Source of the DNA: VXPQ01 sp965117025
Lineage (GTDB): Bacteria; Bacteroidota; Rhodothermia; Rhodothermales; VXPQ01
Assembly (NCBI GenBank): GCA_965117025.1
Contig: OZ220746.1
Location: forward strand, 1,426,001-1,490,000
DNA: 64,000 nt
Direction: 5' to 3'
The notes beneath the pieces were generated by a model. That model had not been told where the DNA came from, searched no databases, and saw only the letters and a list, made by a program, of their open reading frames with translations. Positions 27,014 to 36,380 of the stretch are shown piece by piece; within the stretch, counting starts at the first letter, position 1, and each line of letters begins with the position of its first letter. The position numbers and the translations under genes are program-made.

Positions 27014-28051
27014 ATGGCGGCGCCTTCCTCGAACGAATCGGCAAATAGCGACCTCGCTTATCAGGAGGAAATCCTGCAAGGCGTTTCCCGCACCTTTGCC
27101 CTCACGATCCCGCAACTTCCGGACAAGCTGCGCGACGTGGTGGGCAATGCCTATCTCCTGTGCCGCATCACGGACACCATCGAAGACGAACCCGCCCTGT
27201 CCGCCGGGCAGAAGCGGGCTTTCGCAGAACGTTTTGCCGAAGTCGTTGCAGGCCGGGCGGAAGCGGAGCCTTTCGCGCGGGAACTCGGCGCATTGCTGTC
27301 ATCTTCCACGACTCCGAGCGAGCACGACCTGATCGCCAACACCGTCCGTGTCATTCGCATCACCAATGGATTCAACACCGTCCAGCGAGGAGCGCTCGAA
27401 CGCTGCGTCAGAATCATGGCGGGCGGTATGGCGGAGTTTCAACAAAACGCCACGCCCGACGGCCTGAACGACGTTCCGCATCTTGATCGCTATTGCTATT
27501 ATGTCGCCGGCGTCGTCGGCGAAATGCTCACCGAACTGTTCTGCGACTATTCGGCCGAGATCAATGCACGGCGGGAAGAATTGCTTCCGCTGGCCGTCTC
27601 TTTCGGGCAAGGGTTGCAAATGACCAATATCCTCAAGGATGTATGGGATGACCGGAATCGCGGCGCGTGCTGGCTTCCAAAAGATGTTTTCCTCGCTGCC
27701 GGTTTCGATCTGCACTCCTTATCCCCCGGCCGGACCGATCCCGGTTTCATCAAGGGATTATCCGAACTCGTGGCGATCGCCCGCCGGCATCTTGCGAACG
27801 CGTTGCGGTACACGCTGATCATACCCCCTCGCGAAACCGGCATCCGCCGGCACTGTCTGTGGGCATTGGGCATGGCCGTCCTTACTCTGCGCCGCATTCA
27901 CGCAACACCCACGTTCAGCAGCGCACAGGAAGTAAAAATCTCCCGGCGCAGCGTGTGGACGGTTGTTATCGTCACCAGTGCCCTGGCCCGCTCGAATCTG
28001 GCACTGAAATTCCTTTTCGGGGCGTTGACCCGAAAGCTGCCTTCTTCCTGA
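27014..28051 (+). CDS. Squalene/phytoene synthase family protein
   Basis: 345 residues, head-to-head prenyl synthase (farnesyl-diphosphate farnesyltransferase type). The opening block VSRTFALTIPQLPDKLRDVV and the two Asp-rich substrate motifs, DTIEDE at 54-59 and DVWDD at 209-213, are present, with CYYVAGVVGEMLTELFC between them. The wording of these blocks is closer to squalene synthases of the eukaryote-like branch than to CrtB, but product cannot be proven from sequence. It is followed on the same strand by two MpaB-family oxygenases and an FAD oxidoreductase. The C-terminal segment (about 290-335) is hydrophobic and basic. Confidence 0.9.
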   Translation: MAAPSSNESANSDLAYQEEILQGVSRTFALTIPQLPDKLRDVVGNAYLLCRITDTIEDEPALSAGQKRAFAERFAEVVAGRAEAEPFARELGALLSSSTTPSEHDLIANTVRVIRITNGFNTVQRGALERCVRIMAGGMAEFQQNATPDGLNDVPHLDRYCYYVAGVVGEMLTELFCDYSAEINARREELLPLAVSFGQGLQMTNILKDVWDDRNRGACWLPKDVFLAAGFDLHSLSPGRTDPGFIKGLSELVAIARRHLANALRYTLIIPPRETGIRRHCLWALGMAVLTLRRIHATPTFSSAQEVKISRRSVWTVVIVTSALARSNLALKFLFGALTRKLPSS

Positions 28052-28231
28052 ATCGTGTCCGCGCGCGGATCGGTTCCACCTGCTTCGTGGATTTATGCGG
28101 AACCTCTAATCAGGAAATTTAATCTATTTGTGTGGCCTATATGTATTTTATTCTGCGTTATAGCAAGATTGAGATACCTCGACTTTCCGCCCTTAAAACA
28201 TGCCGGAGTCGATAAGAATTGAACCGGTCAC

Positions 28232-29437
28232 ATGAAGGTCACCGAGCCAACGAATATTCCTTTCTGCTACACCTCGGGCTATGCCAGGGCCCAGGCCCTC
28301 GACCCGGAGGCGGCAGCCAACTACATCGCCCATACGCATATCGGAGACCCCGACGCCGATGCGGTCATCGAACAGATGGCTTCCCTCGACGGGGCAACGG
28401 CAGCGAGGTTCTTCAGATTGGGATTGAATACGGAAGACCCGGAAGCGCGAGAACAAGTTCTGCGCGATGCGCCCTCCGCGCTGCAAAACTTCCTGAGAAA
28501 GCTCGATACGCCGCCCGACTGGGTGGACACCTCCGTCTATATGCCCGGCATTCGCATGTTTCACAGGAACTCGCGGCTGGTCCTCGGAGCCTTCGTAGGA
28601 GGCGTTCTGATAGAGGGCTTCTCCACGAACATCAGCAAGTCTTTTCTGGTAACGGGGCGGCTTCGCGAATACGGCGTCCGGCGTCTAAAACAGAATAACC
28701 GCCACATGATCGAGTTATTCATGCCGGGCGGCATGGAGCGAAGCGGTGACGGCTGGAAGTTGTCCATCCGTGTCCGGCTGGTCCATGCACAGATCAGATA
28801 CCTGCTGAAAAAGTCCGAGGAGTGGAGTACCGAAGAGTTGGGCGTACCGATCAGTGCAGCGCATATGGGGTTCTCCGCTGCCGCTTTTTCGGCAAGGCTG
28901 CTGAAGCATTTGAAAAGCCTGGGCGCCGAATTCAACGACGAGGAACGCAAGAGCTTCATGAAGGTCTGGCGCCATTCGGGATTTTTGATGGGCGTTCCCG
29001 AGACCATTCTGTTCCGCGACGAGGAGGAGGCATTGCAACTGTTCGATGTGGGGCGCCTGTGCGAGCCCACCAGTGAGCCGGAGGCCATTGCCATGGCGAA
29101 TTCCCTGATCAATTCCGCTCCGTTGGTGATAGGCATCACGGATCCCCTCGCTCGTCGTGATTTGGCAGGGTATGTGTACCGTGTATCTCGAGCGCTGATC
29201 GGGAATACGCTGGCCGATGAACTGAAGTATCCTTCGACCCAGATCTTTGGGGTATTGCAATGGTTTCGGTTTCAATCGCGTTATTCTCAAACGATGAACC
29301 GTCTATTCCCGAAACGTAACCGCAACGACAGTTTTTCGCAGTTCACCTCTCTGCTTGAAGCCTCCGCGTTCGATGCGGCGGGCATAAGCTACAGACTGCC
29401 TGACGACCTGTATGCGGAAGAATCTCAGCAATGGTAA
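28232..29437 (+). CDS. MpaB/rubber-oxygenase family protein (DUF2236), paralogue 1
   Basis: 401 residues. The family core is readable: PGIRMFHRNSRLVLGAFVGG at about 105-124, the conserved RVRLVHAQIRYLL block at about 180-192 with candidate heme-ligand His185, and GVPISAAHMGFSAAAF that follows. The PF09995-type family includes the ER-bound oxygenase of mycophenolate biosynthesis (MpaB) and latex-clearing protein Lcp, which cleaves isoprenoid double bonds using heme; the present protein's substrate is unknown. No signal peptide is visible. It lies 180 bp after the squalene synthase stop and is repeated immediately downstream. Confidence 0.78.
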   Translation: MKVTEPTNIPFCYTSGYARAQALDPEAAANYIAHTHIGDPDADAVIEQMASLDGATAARFFRLGLNTEDPEAREQVLRDAPSALQNFLRKLDTPPDWVDTSVYMPGIRMFHRNSRLVLGAFVGGVLIEGFSTNISKSFLVTGRLREYGVRRLKQNNRHMIELFMPGGMERSGDGWKLSIRVRLVHAQIRYLLKKSEEWSTEELGVPISAAHMGFSAAAFSARLLKHLKSLGAEFNDEERKSFMKVWRHSGFLMGVPETILFRDEEEALQLFDVGRLCEPTSEPEAIAMANSLINSAPLVIGITDPLARRDLAGYVYRVSRALIGNTLADELKYPSTQIFGVLQWFRFQSRYSQTMNRLFPKRNRNDSFSQFTSLLEASAFDAAGISYRLPDDLYAEESQQW

Positions 29438-29531
29438 GGCCATCCAGCCGGAAACACGGCGAACAAAGAGGATTATATACCAGAGGGCTTGGCGATTTTT
29501 GTATGTAATTCCCCAACGTTGAACCGGGTGC

Positions 29532-30737
29532 ATGAAGGCTGTTGATGCAAAGAATATCCCTTCTTGCTACCTCCCGGGCTATGCAAGGGCCCAGGCTATC
29601 AACCCGGAGATGGCCGCCAACTACATCGCCCATACGCAGATCGGAGACCCCGAGGCCGATGCGGTGATCGAACAGATGGCTTCCCTGGACCGGGGAACGT
29701 CGGCGCGATTATTCAAATTGGGGTTGAATACGGAAGACCCCGGGGAGAGGGAACACGTTCTGCGCGATGTGCCATCCGCGCTGCGAGATTTCCTGAGAAA
29801 GTTGGACACACCGCCCGATTGGGTGGATCTGTCGGCCTATATCCCGGGCATCCGCATGTTCCACAGAAACTCGAGCTTGGTTCTCGGAGCCTTTGTGGGA
29901 GGCGTTTTGGTAGAAGGCTTTTCCACGAATATCAGCAAGTCTTTCTTCATAACGGGGCGGGTGCGCGAACACGGCGTCAGGCGTTTGAGACAGAATAACC
30001 GGCACATGATCGAGATATTCATGCCCGGCGGGCTGGAACGAATCGGTGACGGCTGGAAGTTGTCTGTCCGTATCCGGCTGGTCCACGCACAGATCAGATA
30101 CCTGCTGAATAAATCCGACGACTGGGATACTGAGGCGTGGGGCGTACCAATCAGTGCAGCGCATATGGGATTCTCAGCCGCTGCTTTTTCGGCAAGATTA
30201 CTGAAGCATTTGAAAAGCCTGGGCGCCGAATTCAACGACGAAGAACGCAGGAGTTTTATGCAGATATGGCGCCATTCGAGTCTTTTGATGGGTGTTCCCG
30301 AGACCATTTTGTTTCACAAGGAGCATGATGCGCTGAAATTATTCGAGATTGGCAGGATATGCGAGCCCGCCAACGAGTTGGAGGCCATCGCGATGGCGAA
30401 TGCACTGATTAACTCCGCCCCATTGGTTATAGGAGTTAATGATCCGGTCGGACGTCGTGAGCTGGCACGGTACGTATACCGTATATCTCGAGCGCTTATC
30501 GGGAATGTGCTGGCCGACGAATTGCGTTATCCCGCGAACCAGTCCTTTGGCGTACTGGAATGGTTCCGGTTGCAGTCCCGTTATGCCCAAGTGATGAACA
30601 GGTTATTTCCAAAACGCAATCAGAATAATAACTTCTCCCAATTCACCTCCCTGCTCGAGGCCTCGGCATTCGATATGGCGGGCATAAGCTACAGACTCCC
30701 TGACGCTGTGTATGCGGAAGAATCCAAACAATGGTGA
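29532..30737 (+). CDS. MpaB/rubber-oxygenase family protein (DUF2236), paralogue 2
   Basis: Also 401 residues and alignable end to end with paralogue 1 without gaps. Both keep PGIRMFHRNS, VGGVL(V/I)EGFSTNISKSF, RLVHAQIRYLL and the ISAAHMGFSAAAFSARLLKH block, while the N-terminal 20 residues and surface positions differ. Even the sequence just before the start is similar (TTGAACCGG...CATGAAG), so the tandem duplication included the translation start region. Retention of the core in both copies suggests both are functional with possibly different substrate preference. Gap between copies is 94 bp. Confidence 0.78.
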   Translation: MKAVDAKNIPSCYLPGYARAQAINPEMAANYIAHTQIGDPEADAVIEQMASLDRGTSARLFKLGLNTEDPGEREHVLRDVPSALRDFLRKLDTPPDWVDLSAYIPGIRMFHRNSSLVLGAFVGGVLVEGFSTNISKSFFITGRVREHGVRRLRQNNRHMIEIFMPGGLERIGDGWKLSVRIRLVHAQIRYLLNKSDDWDTEAWGVPISAAHMGFSAAAFSARLLKHLKSLGAEFNDEERRSFMQIWRHSSLLMGVPETILFHKEHDALKLFEIGRICEPANELEAIAMANALINSAPLVIGVNDPVGRRELARYVYRISRALIGNVLADELRYPANQSFGVLEWFRLQSRYAQVMNRLFPKRNQNNNFSQFTSLLEASAFDMAGISYRLPDAVYAEESKQW

Positions 30738-31050
30738 GGCCATCGAGCCCTCGCAATATGGAAGTGCCCCTTGCCACAGTCTAAGATAGGGGATCATATA
30801 CAAAAGTCGCCAAAGGACTTCGTAGTCGTTCGCTGTCCAACATGGCGTGTAGGTTGCTTGGAGCGTGATTTTCCATTAGAGATTAGAGATGCAAATAAAT
30901 AAACACTAAAAAAACACTGATCAATCCTTAAATACCATGCAATGCACACAATTCGTTGTGTAACATAGTAAGTTCCCATATATAATTCTCTTTTGAAGGT
31001 TGCGCCAACTCATGACAGAGTGAGTGTAGTCAAGCCGAGTCGTTGCTCCT

Positions 31051-31332
31051 ATGTGTGTACAGGAGAGCAAGGCTAAGGCGGGTAACGTGACCAGGTAGCC
31101 GAAGAAGAAAAAGGAACCCTGGCGCGGCTCGGTCCGCTTCAAGGGACTGGACCGCCTCCCGGCGGCGGAATGCATGGACCTGTTCCGGGATCCGGAGGCC
31201 TATCTGTTCGAACGCTTCGGGGGCAGGAAGTACAAACTCAATTTCCACGAGGGATGGAATTTCGTGGCGACCCAGAACTTCAAGCCCGAAGGCGAACCCA
31301 GGTGGACGGACCTGCCCGATATGGATTTGTGA
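31051..31332 (+). pseudogene. Unrecognised small ORF interrupted by an in-frame TAG
   Basis: From ATG 31051 the frame reads 15 codons, an amber codon at 31096-31098, then 77 further codons to TGA 31332. The second part is protein-like: PKKKKEPWRGSVRFKGLD, LFRDPEAYLFERFGG and LNFHEGWNFVATQNFKP, with Trp and Phe spaced as in a folded domain. I do not recognise a family. After the TAG the first in-frame ATG is at 31174, giving only 52 residues. Either a degraded gene, a sequencing error at the TAG, or a downstream non-ATG start. Confidence 0.45.
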
Positions 31333-31400
31333 CCCGCGGAAGCGGGATCGACGGGCTGCCCGCCCGAGACGCAAGACGAGTTCTTCTCTTGCAGTAATCA

Positions 31401-31455
31401 AGGATACCCTGATCGGAATCGCTTCGATCGGCGGTTCGCGTTCGCGCGCGAAGCG
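31401..31455 (+). repeat. Left-end fragment of the interspersed repeat
   Basis: AAGGATACCCTGATCGGAAT followed by CGCTTCGATCGGCGGTTCGC and a C-G-rich tail resembles the first about 55 bases of the element at 4353 (GGATAGTCTGATCAAAACCG, CTTCGATCAGCGCTTCGCGC). Lower identity than the 11.8-kb copy; no right end is found before the next gene. Confidence 0.5.
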
Positions 31456-31758
31456 GCTGTAAACCGCCAGCGATTCGGCTCATTTCAGCTCGGCCCCGCT
31501 CCGGCTCGATGGAAAAGCCGGCATGCTACCGAGCCGCGCCGCCGCAAGCCTTCCGTAAGCGCTCTATGCAGATTATTCACGTAAGTTCATGATAAAAACA
31601 TGATATATAATTATTAATCATGTAATACTCATTTTGGTTCTCCCGTGAATTGACGAAATTTTGCACCGTACGGCGATTCCCGGAATTCGCCCCCTCTCCC
31701 GGCCGCGCGGCTATGCGCGCGGATCCGGCGGAAACGTGGTCGTAATAACGGTACGGTA

Positions 31759-33135
31759 ATGCAAGTCATGCTGCAGAGAGAGAGAGTCATCATAATTGGA
31801 GGAGGAGTGGCCGGGCTGAGCGCCGCCTATGCCCTCAAGAAGCGTGGCGTCTCCCCCATCCTGCTTGAATCCCACGACCGGGTAGGCGGACGCTTGGTCG
31901 GTGATCGGGTGGATGGCTTTTTCATTGATGGGGGTGCAGACTTCTTCTGCGCCTCCTACGATGTTGCTTTCCGCATATGCAAGGAACTGGGATTGCCGTT
32001 GACTCGCTCGAAAATGAAGCTCGGCTGGTACAGAAACGGCCGGTGGGTTACAACGACGCCAGGCCTATCCTTGGGTAACCTTATCAGAAATCTGCCAGCT
32101 GCTAAAACCCTGGGATTCCTCCACCCCCACGCCATCGAACCTGTCCTGAAGCTGTTCAGAGAAATATTCCGCCAATCAGAATATCTGAATTTCGCCAGCG
32201 ATAGCAGGATCGCCGAGCTCGATGGGGAGGAAAATTTTGGCAGCTACCTTGAAAAACTCGGTGTGCCCGAGTCCCTCAAGCTTACATTGGGAGGATTCCT
32301 GGAAATGACGATGGGGCGCATCGAAGACGCTGGTGCGGCGTATATGCGAACCTATCTGGCGGAAATGCTGCTGAAGGCCGATCATATCTACGTGCCGGAG
32401 AAAGGCGCCGGCACCCTTTCCCACGCCTTGGCCAATGCTTGCGGAGACATCGTTTGCACCTCGATGCCTGTACAACGCGTAATCATCGAAAATGGCGTTG
32501 TAAAGAGTGTGATTGTGGATGACGAGCCTATCGAAGCGGGCGCGGTTATCTGCGCCGTTCCCGCCCCGAAGGTGCCGTATATCATTCCCGACCTGCCTGC
32601 CGAGATTCGCCACGTACTCGGTAAAGTGACCTATTCATGCGGATGTCGAGTGGTGATCGGCCTCGATCACCCACCGCTTCCTGCCGGATGGCATGGTGCT
32701 TTGTACCCGGAAGACGACACTCCACTTCTTCTGGACAGATCTATCAACCTCCCTGCTTGCGCACCTCCAGGCAAAAGTATGCTCGACTTGCTTGTCGGTC
32801 GAGACCGTGCGGAGGAATTGATTCCGCTGAATGACGAGGAAATAAAGCACCAGCTTCTTGGCGATGCGCGCCGAAACCCTCCTCCCGGTTCTGCTCTCCC
32901 AAGCGACGACGAGGGACTGTTTACTCGTGTGTACCGCTGGAAAGAGGCCGTGTATATGGCGCAACCCGGCATGTTCACCGCAATAGCGGACATGCGGCGC
33001 CAACTTGGTCAAAACATAAACAACCTCTTCCTGGCCGGCGACTACATGCGGGTACCCTCGGTAAACGGCGCATTAGCCAGTGGTATCGAAGCGGCCCACG
33101 AGGCTGCCGAATTGCTCGCATCCGGTCCTACCTGA
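31759..33135 (+). CDS. FAD-dependent oxidoreductase (flavin amine oxidase/phytoene desaturase-like)
   Basis: 458 residues. An N-terminal FAD-binding Rossmann fold has GGGVAGL at about 14-20, the acidic end of the second strand ESHDRVGGRL, and the C-terminal FAD block NLFLAGDYMRVPSVNGALASGIEAA. It belongs to the broad NAD(P)/FAD amino-oxidase superfamily that includes phytoene desaturases, protoporphyrinogen oxidases and the hopanoid-pathway protein HpnE. Substrate not predictable from sequence; the neighbouring squalene synthase and MpaB-type oxygenases suggest an isoprenoid. A second ATG lies 9 bases downstream (31768). It converges with the RND efflux operon. Confidence 0.85.
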   Translation: MQVMLQRERVIIIGGGVAGLSAAYALKKRGVSPILLESHDRVGGRLVGDRVDGFFIDGGADFFCASYDVAFRICKELGLPLTRSKMKLGWYRNGRWVTTTPGLSLGNLIRNLPAAKTLGFLHPHAIEPVLKLFREIFRQSEYLNFASDSRIAELDGEENFGSYLEKLGVPESLKLTLGGFLEMTMGRIEDAGAAYMRTYLAEMLLKADHIYVPEKGAGTLSHALANACGDIVCTSMPVQRVIIENGVVKSVIVDDEPIEAGAVICAVPAPKVPYIIPDLPAEIRHVLGKVTYSCGCRVVIGLDHPPLPAGWHGALYPEDDTPLLLDRSINLPACAPPGKSMLDLLVGRDRAEELIPLNDEEIKHQLLGDARRNPPPGSALPSDDEGLFTRVYRWKEAVYMAQPGMFTAIADMRRQLGQNINNLFLAGDYMRVPSVNGALASGIEAAHEAAELLASGPT

Positions 33136-33188
33136 ACAGACACCGGACGGACGCCGCGGGCGAACCCATCCGGGAACTGATCGGTTGC

Positions 33189-36100
33189 TTACGAGCGCGA
33201 CGGGAAATGTCTCTTTCGCCATGCCCCGAAGTTGTCTTGCGTCATTACGAGTGCAGGCACGACCAGCATCAGAAGCACGGTGGCGATGAGCACGCCGAAA
33301 CCGAGGGAGGTCGCCAGCGGCACGAGGTGTTGGGCGTGCGTACTGGTTTCGAAAATCAGGGGAGCGACCCCTGCGAACGTGGTGGCTGAAGTCAACAGGA
33401 TGGCCCGGAAACGGTCCTTCGCTCCGGTGATGATCGCGTCTCTGGCCGGCACTCCGGATTTTCTAAGGTCGTTAATGAACTTGATCATCATCAGTGAGTC
33501 ATTCACGACCACCCCGCTTACACCGATCAGTCCGTACATCGACCAGATTCCCATACTCAGGCCCAGCAGCATGTGCCCTGCTATGGCGCCTATGGCGCCC
33601 AATGGAACCGCAGCCATGATGATGAGCGGCTGGGAATAGGAACCAAAAGGAATCGCCATCAGCACATACATGATCAGCAGGGCCAGGAAAAGCGATCTGC
33701 TCAGATCGGCATTGGCTTCCTCCTGCTGCTTCCTTTGACCGCCAACAGTGTACACAAAGGCCGGGTCCTCGGCCTCCAGACGCGCGAGGACCCCACGCTC
33801 CAGGCGGCGGTTTACCTCCTGTCCTGTGGCGATCTGGACATCCACGTCGGCTGTCACAGTCACCGCACGTCGTCCATCCACCCTGTGCCGGGCAGCTGAG
33901 GACCTTGAGAACCGGGCAGTTGCAACCTGACCCAGGGGCACCTCGCCGCCCGGTGTACGAATCAGATAGTCCTCGACATCGGTCGCGGAATTACGCTCTT
34001 CCTGGGGGAGACGCACGTATACCCGCATGTCCTCGCGCCCCCGCTGCACCCTGAGCGCTTCGGCCCCAAAGAAGGCGGACCGTGCCTGGGCTGCAAAATG
34101 ATCGAGGGTCAGGTTAAGAGTGCGCGCCCCGGGCTTGAGTTCCAGTTGAAGTTCCTTGAACCCTTCATCCAGGTTGTTCCGGACATCGAAAACCCCATTG
34201 ATGCCGGCTAACTCTGTGGTGAATTCGTCGGCAATCACAGCCAACCGCTCCGGGTCCGGATGGGAGAGTTCAAAGTGAACCGGGAGGCCCAGGGAAATCA
34301 GGTTCGAAGAGATCGAGAGAGACTTCGCTTCCGGGAAATTACCCGCTTCTTCCCGCCATACCTGTTCGAAGGTGGAGGCTGAAATGCCCGCCCGCTCCCA
34401 ATCGACAAGTTTGAACTGGACCGCCCCAAGGTGGCCGCGCGGTGCTTCCACTGCGTTGCCGCCCAATGGGTCATAGAGTGTTACCGCTTCTCCCACGGTA
34501 ACAGCCACGCCGACCTCCAGCGGAGGCACATCCTCGGCCCGGTCCTCCGCGATCCGCGCTACCGCGCGGTGTCCCGCAGCTTCGAGTTCGGCAGCGATCG
34601 CAGCCGTCCGCTCCCCGGGCGTGCCCACGGGCATCTCCAGATTGGCAGAGACGACCTGGCCCTCGATAGGGGTAAGAAACTGGTTTGGAACGATACCCGA
34701 CGCCACGACCCCCATCGATAGTACCATCAGGCCCAGGGCAGAGACAAGAATGATAGGGGGGTGGTCAACGGCCAGTCGCAGTCCACGGTCCAGCAGACCG
34801 TCCACGATTCGCTTGAGCAACGCATCCACGGCTTTCTGAATGCCTCGGATGTACCGGCCGAGCCAGTTGCCCCCACTCTTTTCCGACGAAGACAGGTGCG
34901 AAAGGTGGTTCGGTAACACCAGGAGGGACTCGATCAGCGAGAGTAATAGTACCGTGATCACCACGATGGGAATGGCGCGTCCGAGTTGACCCTGGGGTCC
35001 GGGTGCGGAAAGCAGCGCCGCAAAAGCCGTCACGGTAGTAAGGACCGAAAATATGACGGGGACGCTCACCCGTTTTGTCCCCCTGATTGCCGCTGCAAAC
35101 CCGCGGATGCCCCGCTCGCGCTCCGCAAAGACGCTTTCTCCTACCACGATCGCGTCGTCCACGACGATCCCCAGCGCCAGGACAAGCGCCATCAGAGAAA
35201 ACATGTTGATGGAGACGCCCAGAAACCCCATCACCAGGAAGGTCCCTATAAACGAGACGCCCACTCCCACAGCCACCCACACGGCCAACCCGATCTCCAG
35301 GAACAGCGTCAGCACCAGGAAAACAAGGAGCATTCCGAGCAGTGCATTCTCGACCATAAGACCAAGGCGTCCCCCCACCTCCTCGGAATCGTCTTTCCAT
35401 ATCTCGACAGAGACGCCTTCAGGAAGCGTCGGTTGGACTTCGGCCGCGAGATAATCCTTGACGACCTCAGCGATCTCAAGAACCTGTTCCTCCGAGGTGC
35501 GGTACACATCCACGCGAACAGCCCGCTGCCCGTTGTAGCGTACAATGAGATCGGTATCTGCGAAGCCGTCCTGTACGGTCGCGATGTCACCCAGGCGAAC
35601 CGATGTTCCGTCGGACCGCGTTAGGACGATAATGTCTTCGAAGTCTGCCTGCTCGTAGTTCTGCCCCAGCGTTCGGACGAGAATTTCCTCCTCGTCCGTG
35701 GAAATTTTGCCAGCGGACAACTCGAGTGAACCCTGCCGTACGGCCAACGCAACATCATCCAGAGTGAGCCCGAGCGCCCGAAGCCGATGGAGAGGCGCTT
35801 CGATCGAAATTTCGTACGGACGAGCACCGCTGGTCTCGGCCAAAGACACTTCAGGCAAAGACGAAATCCCCTCCTCGATTTCGTATGCCAACTCCTTGAG
35901 CGTGTATTCCGGCACGTCTCCATAAACCAGGAGACGTATTACACTCTGCCGGCTCGTCACTTCGCGCACTTCAGGCCGTTCGGCGCCAGCGGGAAAGGTG
36001 GGGATGCGATCAACCTCCGCCTTGATGTCGTTCAAGGCGCGGTTGATATCCGTATTCGCTTTGAACTCGGCGATCACCGACGCGAGCCCCTCGGAGGCGG

Positions 36101-36380
36101 TAGCCTCCACCCGCTTCAGGCCGTCTACGGCCCGGATCCGCTCTTCGATCTTCCGGACAATGGATTCCTCTATCTCTTCGGGGGCAGCGCCAGGGTACGG
36201 CACGAGTATCTGGACACGGTCCAGAGAGAAGTCGGGCAGAACCTCCTGAATGAGATCACGAGCCGCCGCCAGCCCGGCAACTACCAGAAACAGCATCAGC
36301 AGATTGGCCGCGACGCTGTTTTTCGCCATATAGGCTATGGGGCCTCGCTGCTCCCGGACGAGACGATCATCCCCATTCAT
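33189..36380 (-). CDS. RND efflux transporter, inner-membrane subunit
   Basis: 1063 residues, AcrB/MexF-like resistance-nodulation-division permease. TM1 is at about residues 24-44 (SVAANLLMLFLVVAGLAAAR), followed by the pore domain and the TM4 motif LALGIVVDDAIVVGE with the paired Asp of proton relay, and matching blocks in the second half (GVSGVVVNDSLMMIKFINDL). Substrates may be hydrophobic compounds; the PF00873 Gram-negative type fits rather than heavy-metal CusA. Third gene of a three-gene operon with 4-bp ATGA overlaps on both junctions. Confidence 0.93.
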   Translation of the reverse strand: MNGDDRLVREQRGPIAYMAKNSVAANLLMLFLVVAGLAAARDLIQEVLPDFSLDRVQILVPYPGAAPEEIEESIVRKIEERIRAVDGLKRVEATASEGLASVIAEFKANTDINRALNDIKAEVDRIPTFPAGAERPEVREVTSRQSVIRLLVYGDVPEYTLKELAYEIEEGISSLPEVSLAETSGARPYEISIEAPLHRLRALGLTLDDVALAVRQGSLELSAGKISTDEEEILVRTLGQNYEQADFEDIIVLTRSDGTSVRLGDIATVQDGFADTDLIVRYNGQRAVRVDVYRTSEEQVLEIAEVVKDYLAAEVQPTLPEGVSVEIWKDDSEEVGGRLGLMVENALLGMLLVFLVLTLFLEIGLAVWVAVGVGVSFIGTFLVMGFLGVSINMFSLMALVLALGIVVDDAIVVGESVFAERERGIRGFAAAIRGTKRVSVPVIFSVLTTVTAFAALLSAPGPQGQLGRAIPIVVITVLLLSLIESLLVLPNHLSHLSSSEKSGGNWLGRYIRGIQKAVDALLKRIVDGLLDRGLRLAVDHPPIILVSALGLMVLSMGVVASGIVPNQFLTPIEGQVVSANLEMPVGTPGERTAAIAAELEAAGHRAVARIAEDRAEDVPPLEVGVAVTVGEAVTLYDPLGGNAVEAPRGHLGAVQFKLVDWERAGISASTFEQVWREEAGNFPEAKSLSISSNLISLGLPVHFELSHPDPERLAVIADEFTTELAGINGVFDVRNNLDEGFKELQLELKPGARTLNLTLDHFAAQARSAFFGAEALRVQRGREDMRVYVRLPQEERNSATDVEDYLIRTPGGEVPLGQVATARFSRSSAARHRVDGRRAVTVTADVDVQIATGQEVNRRLERGVLARLEAEDPAFVYTVGGQRKQQEEANADLSRSLFLALLIMYVLMAIPFGSYSQPLIIMAAVPLGAIGAIAGHMLLGLSMGIWSMYGLIGVSGVVVNDSLMMIKFINDLRKSGVPARDAIITGAKDRFRAILLTSATTFAGVAPLIFETSTHAQHLVPLATSLGFGVLIATVLLMLVVPALVMTQDNFGAWRKRHFPSRS

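Larger units (their letters stand above)
30738..31758. other. About 1 kb without an intact gene
   Basis: Between the second MpaB-family gene and the FAD oxidoreductase. It holds the amber-interrupted frame at 31051-31332 and a repeat fragment at 31401-31455. The parts 30738-31050 and 31456-31758 are AT-richer and contain no recognisable gene, tRNA or repeat beyond what is listed. Confidence 0.5.
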
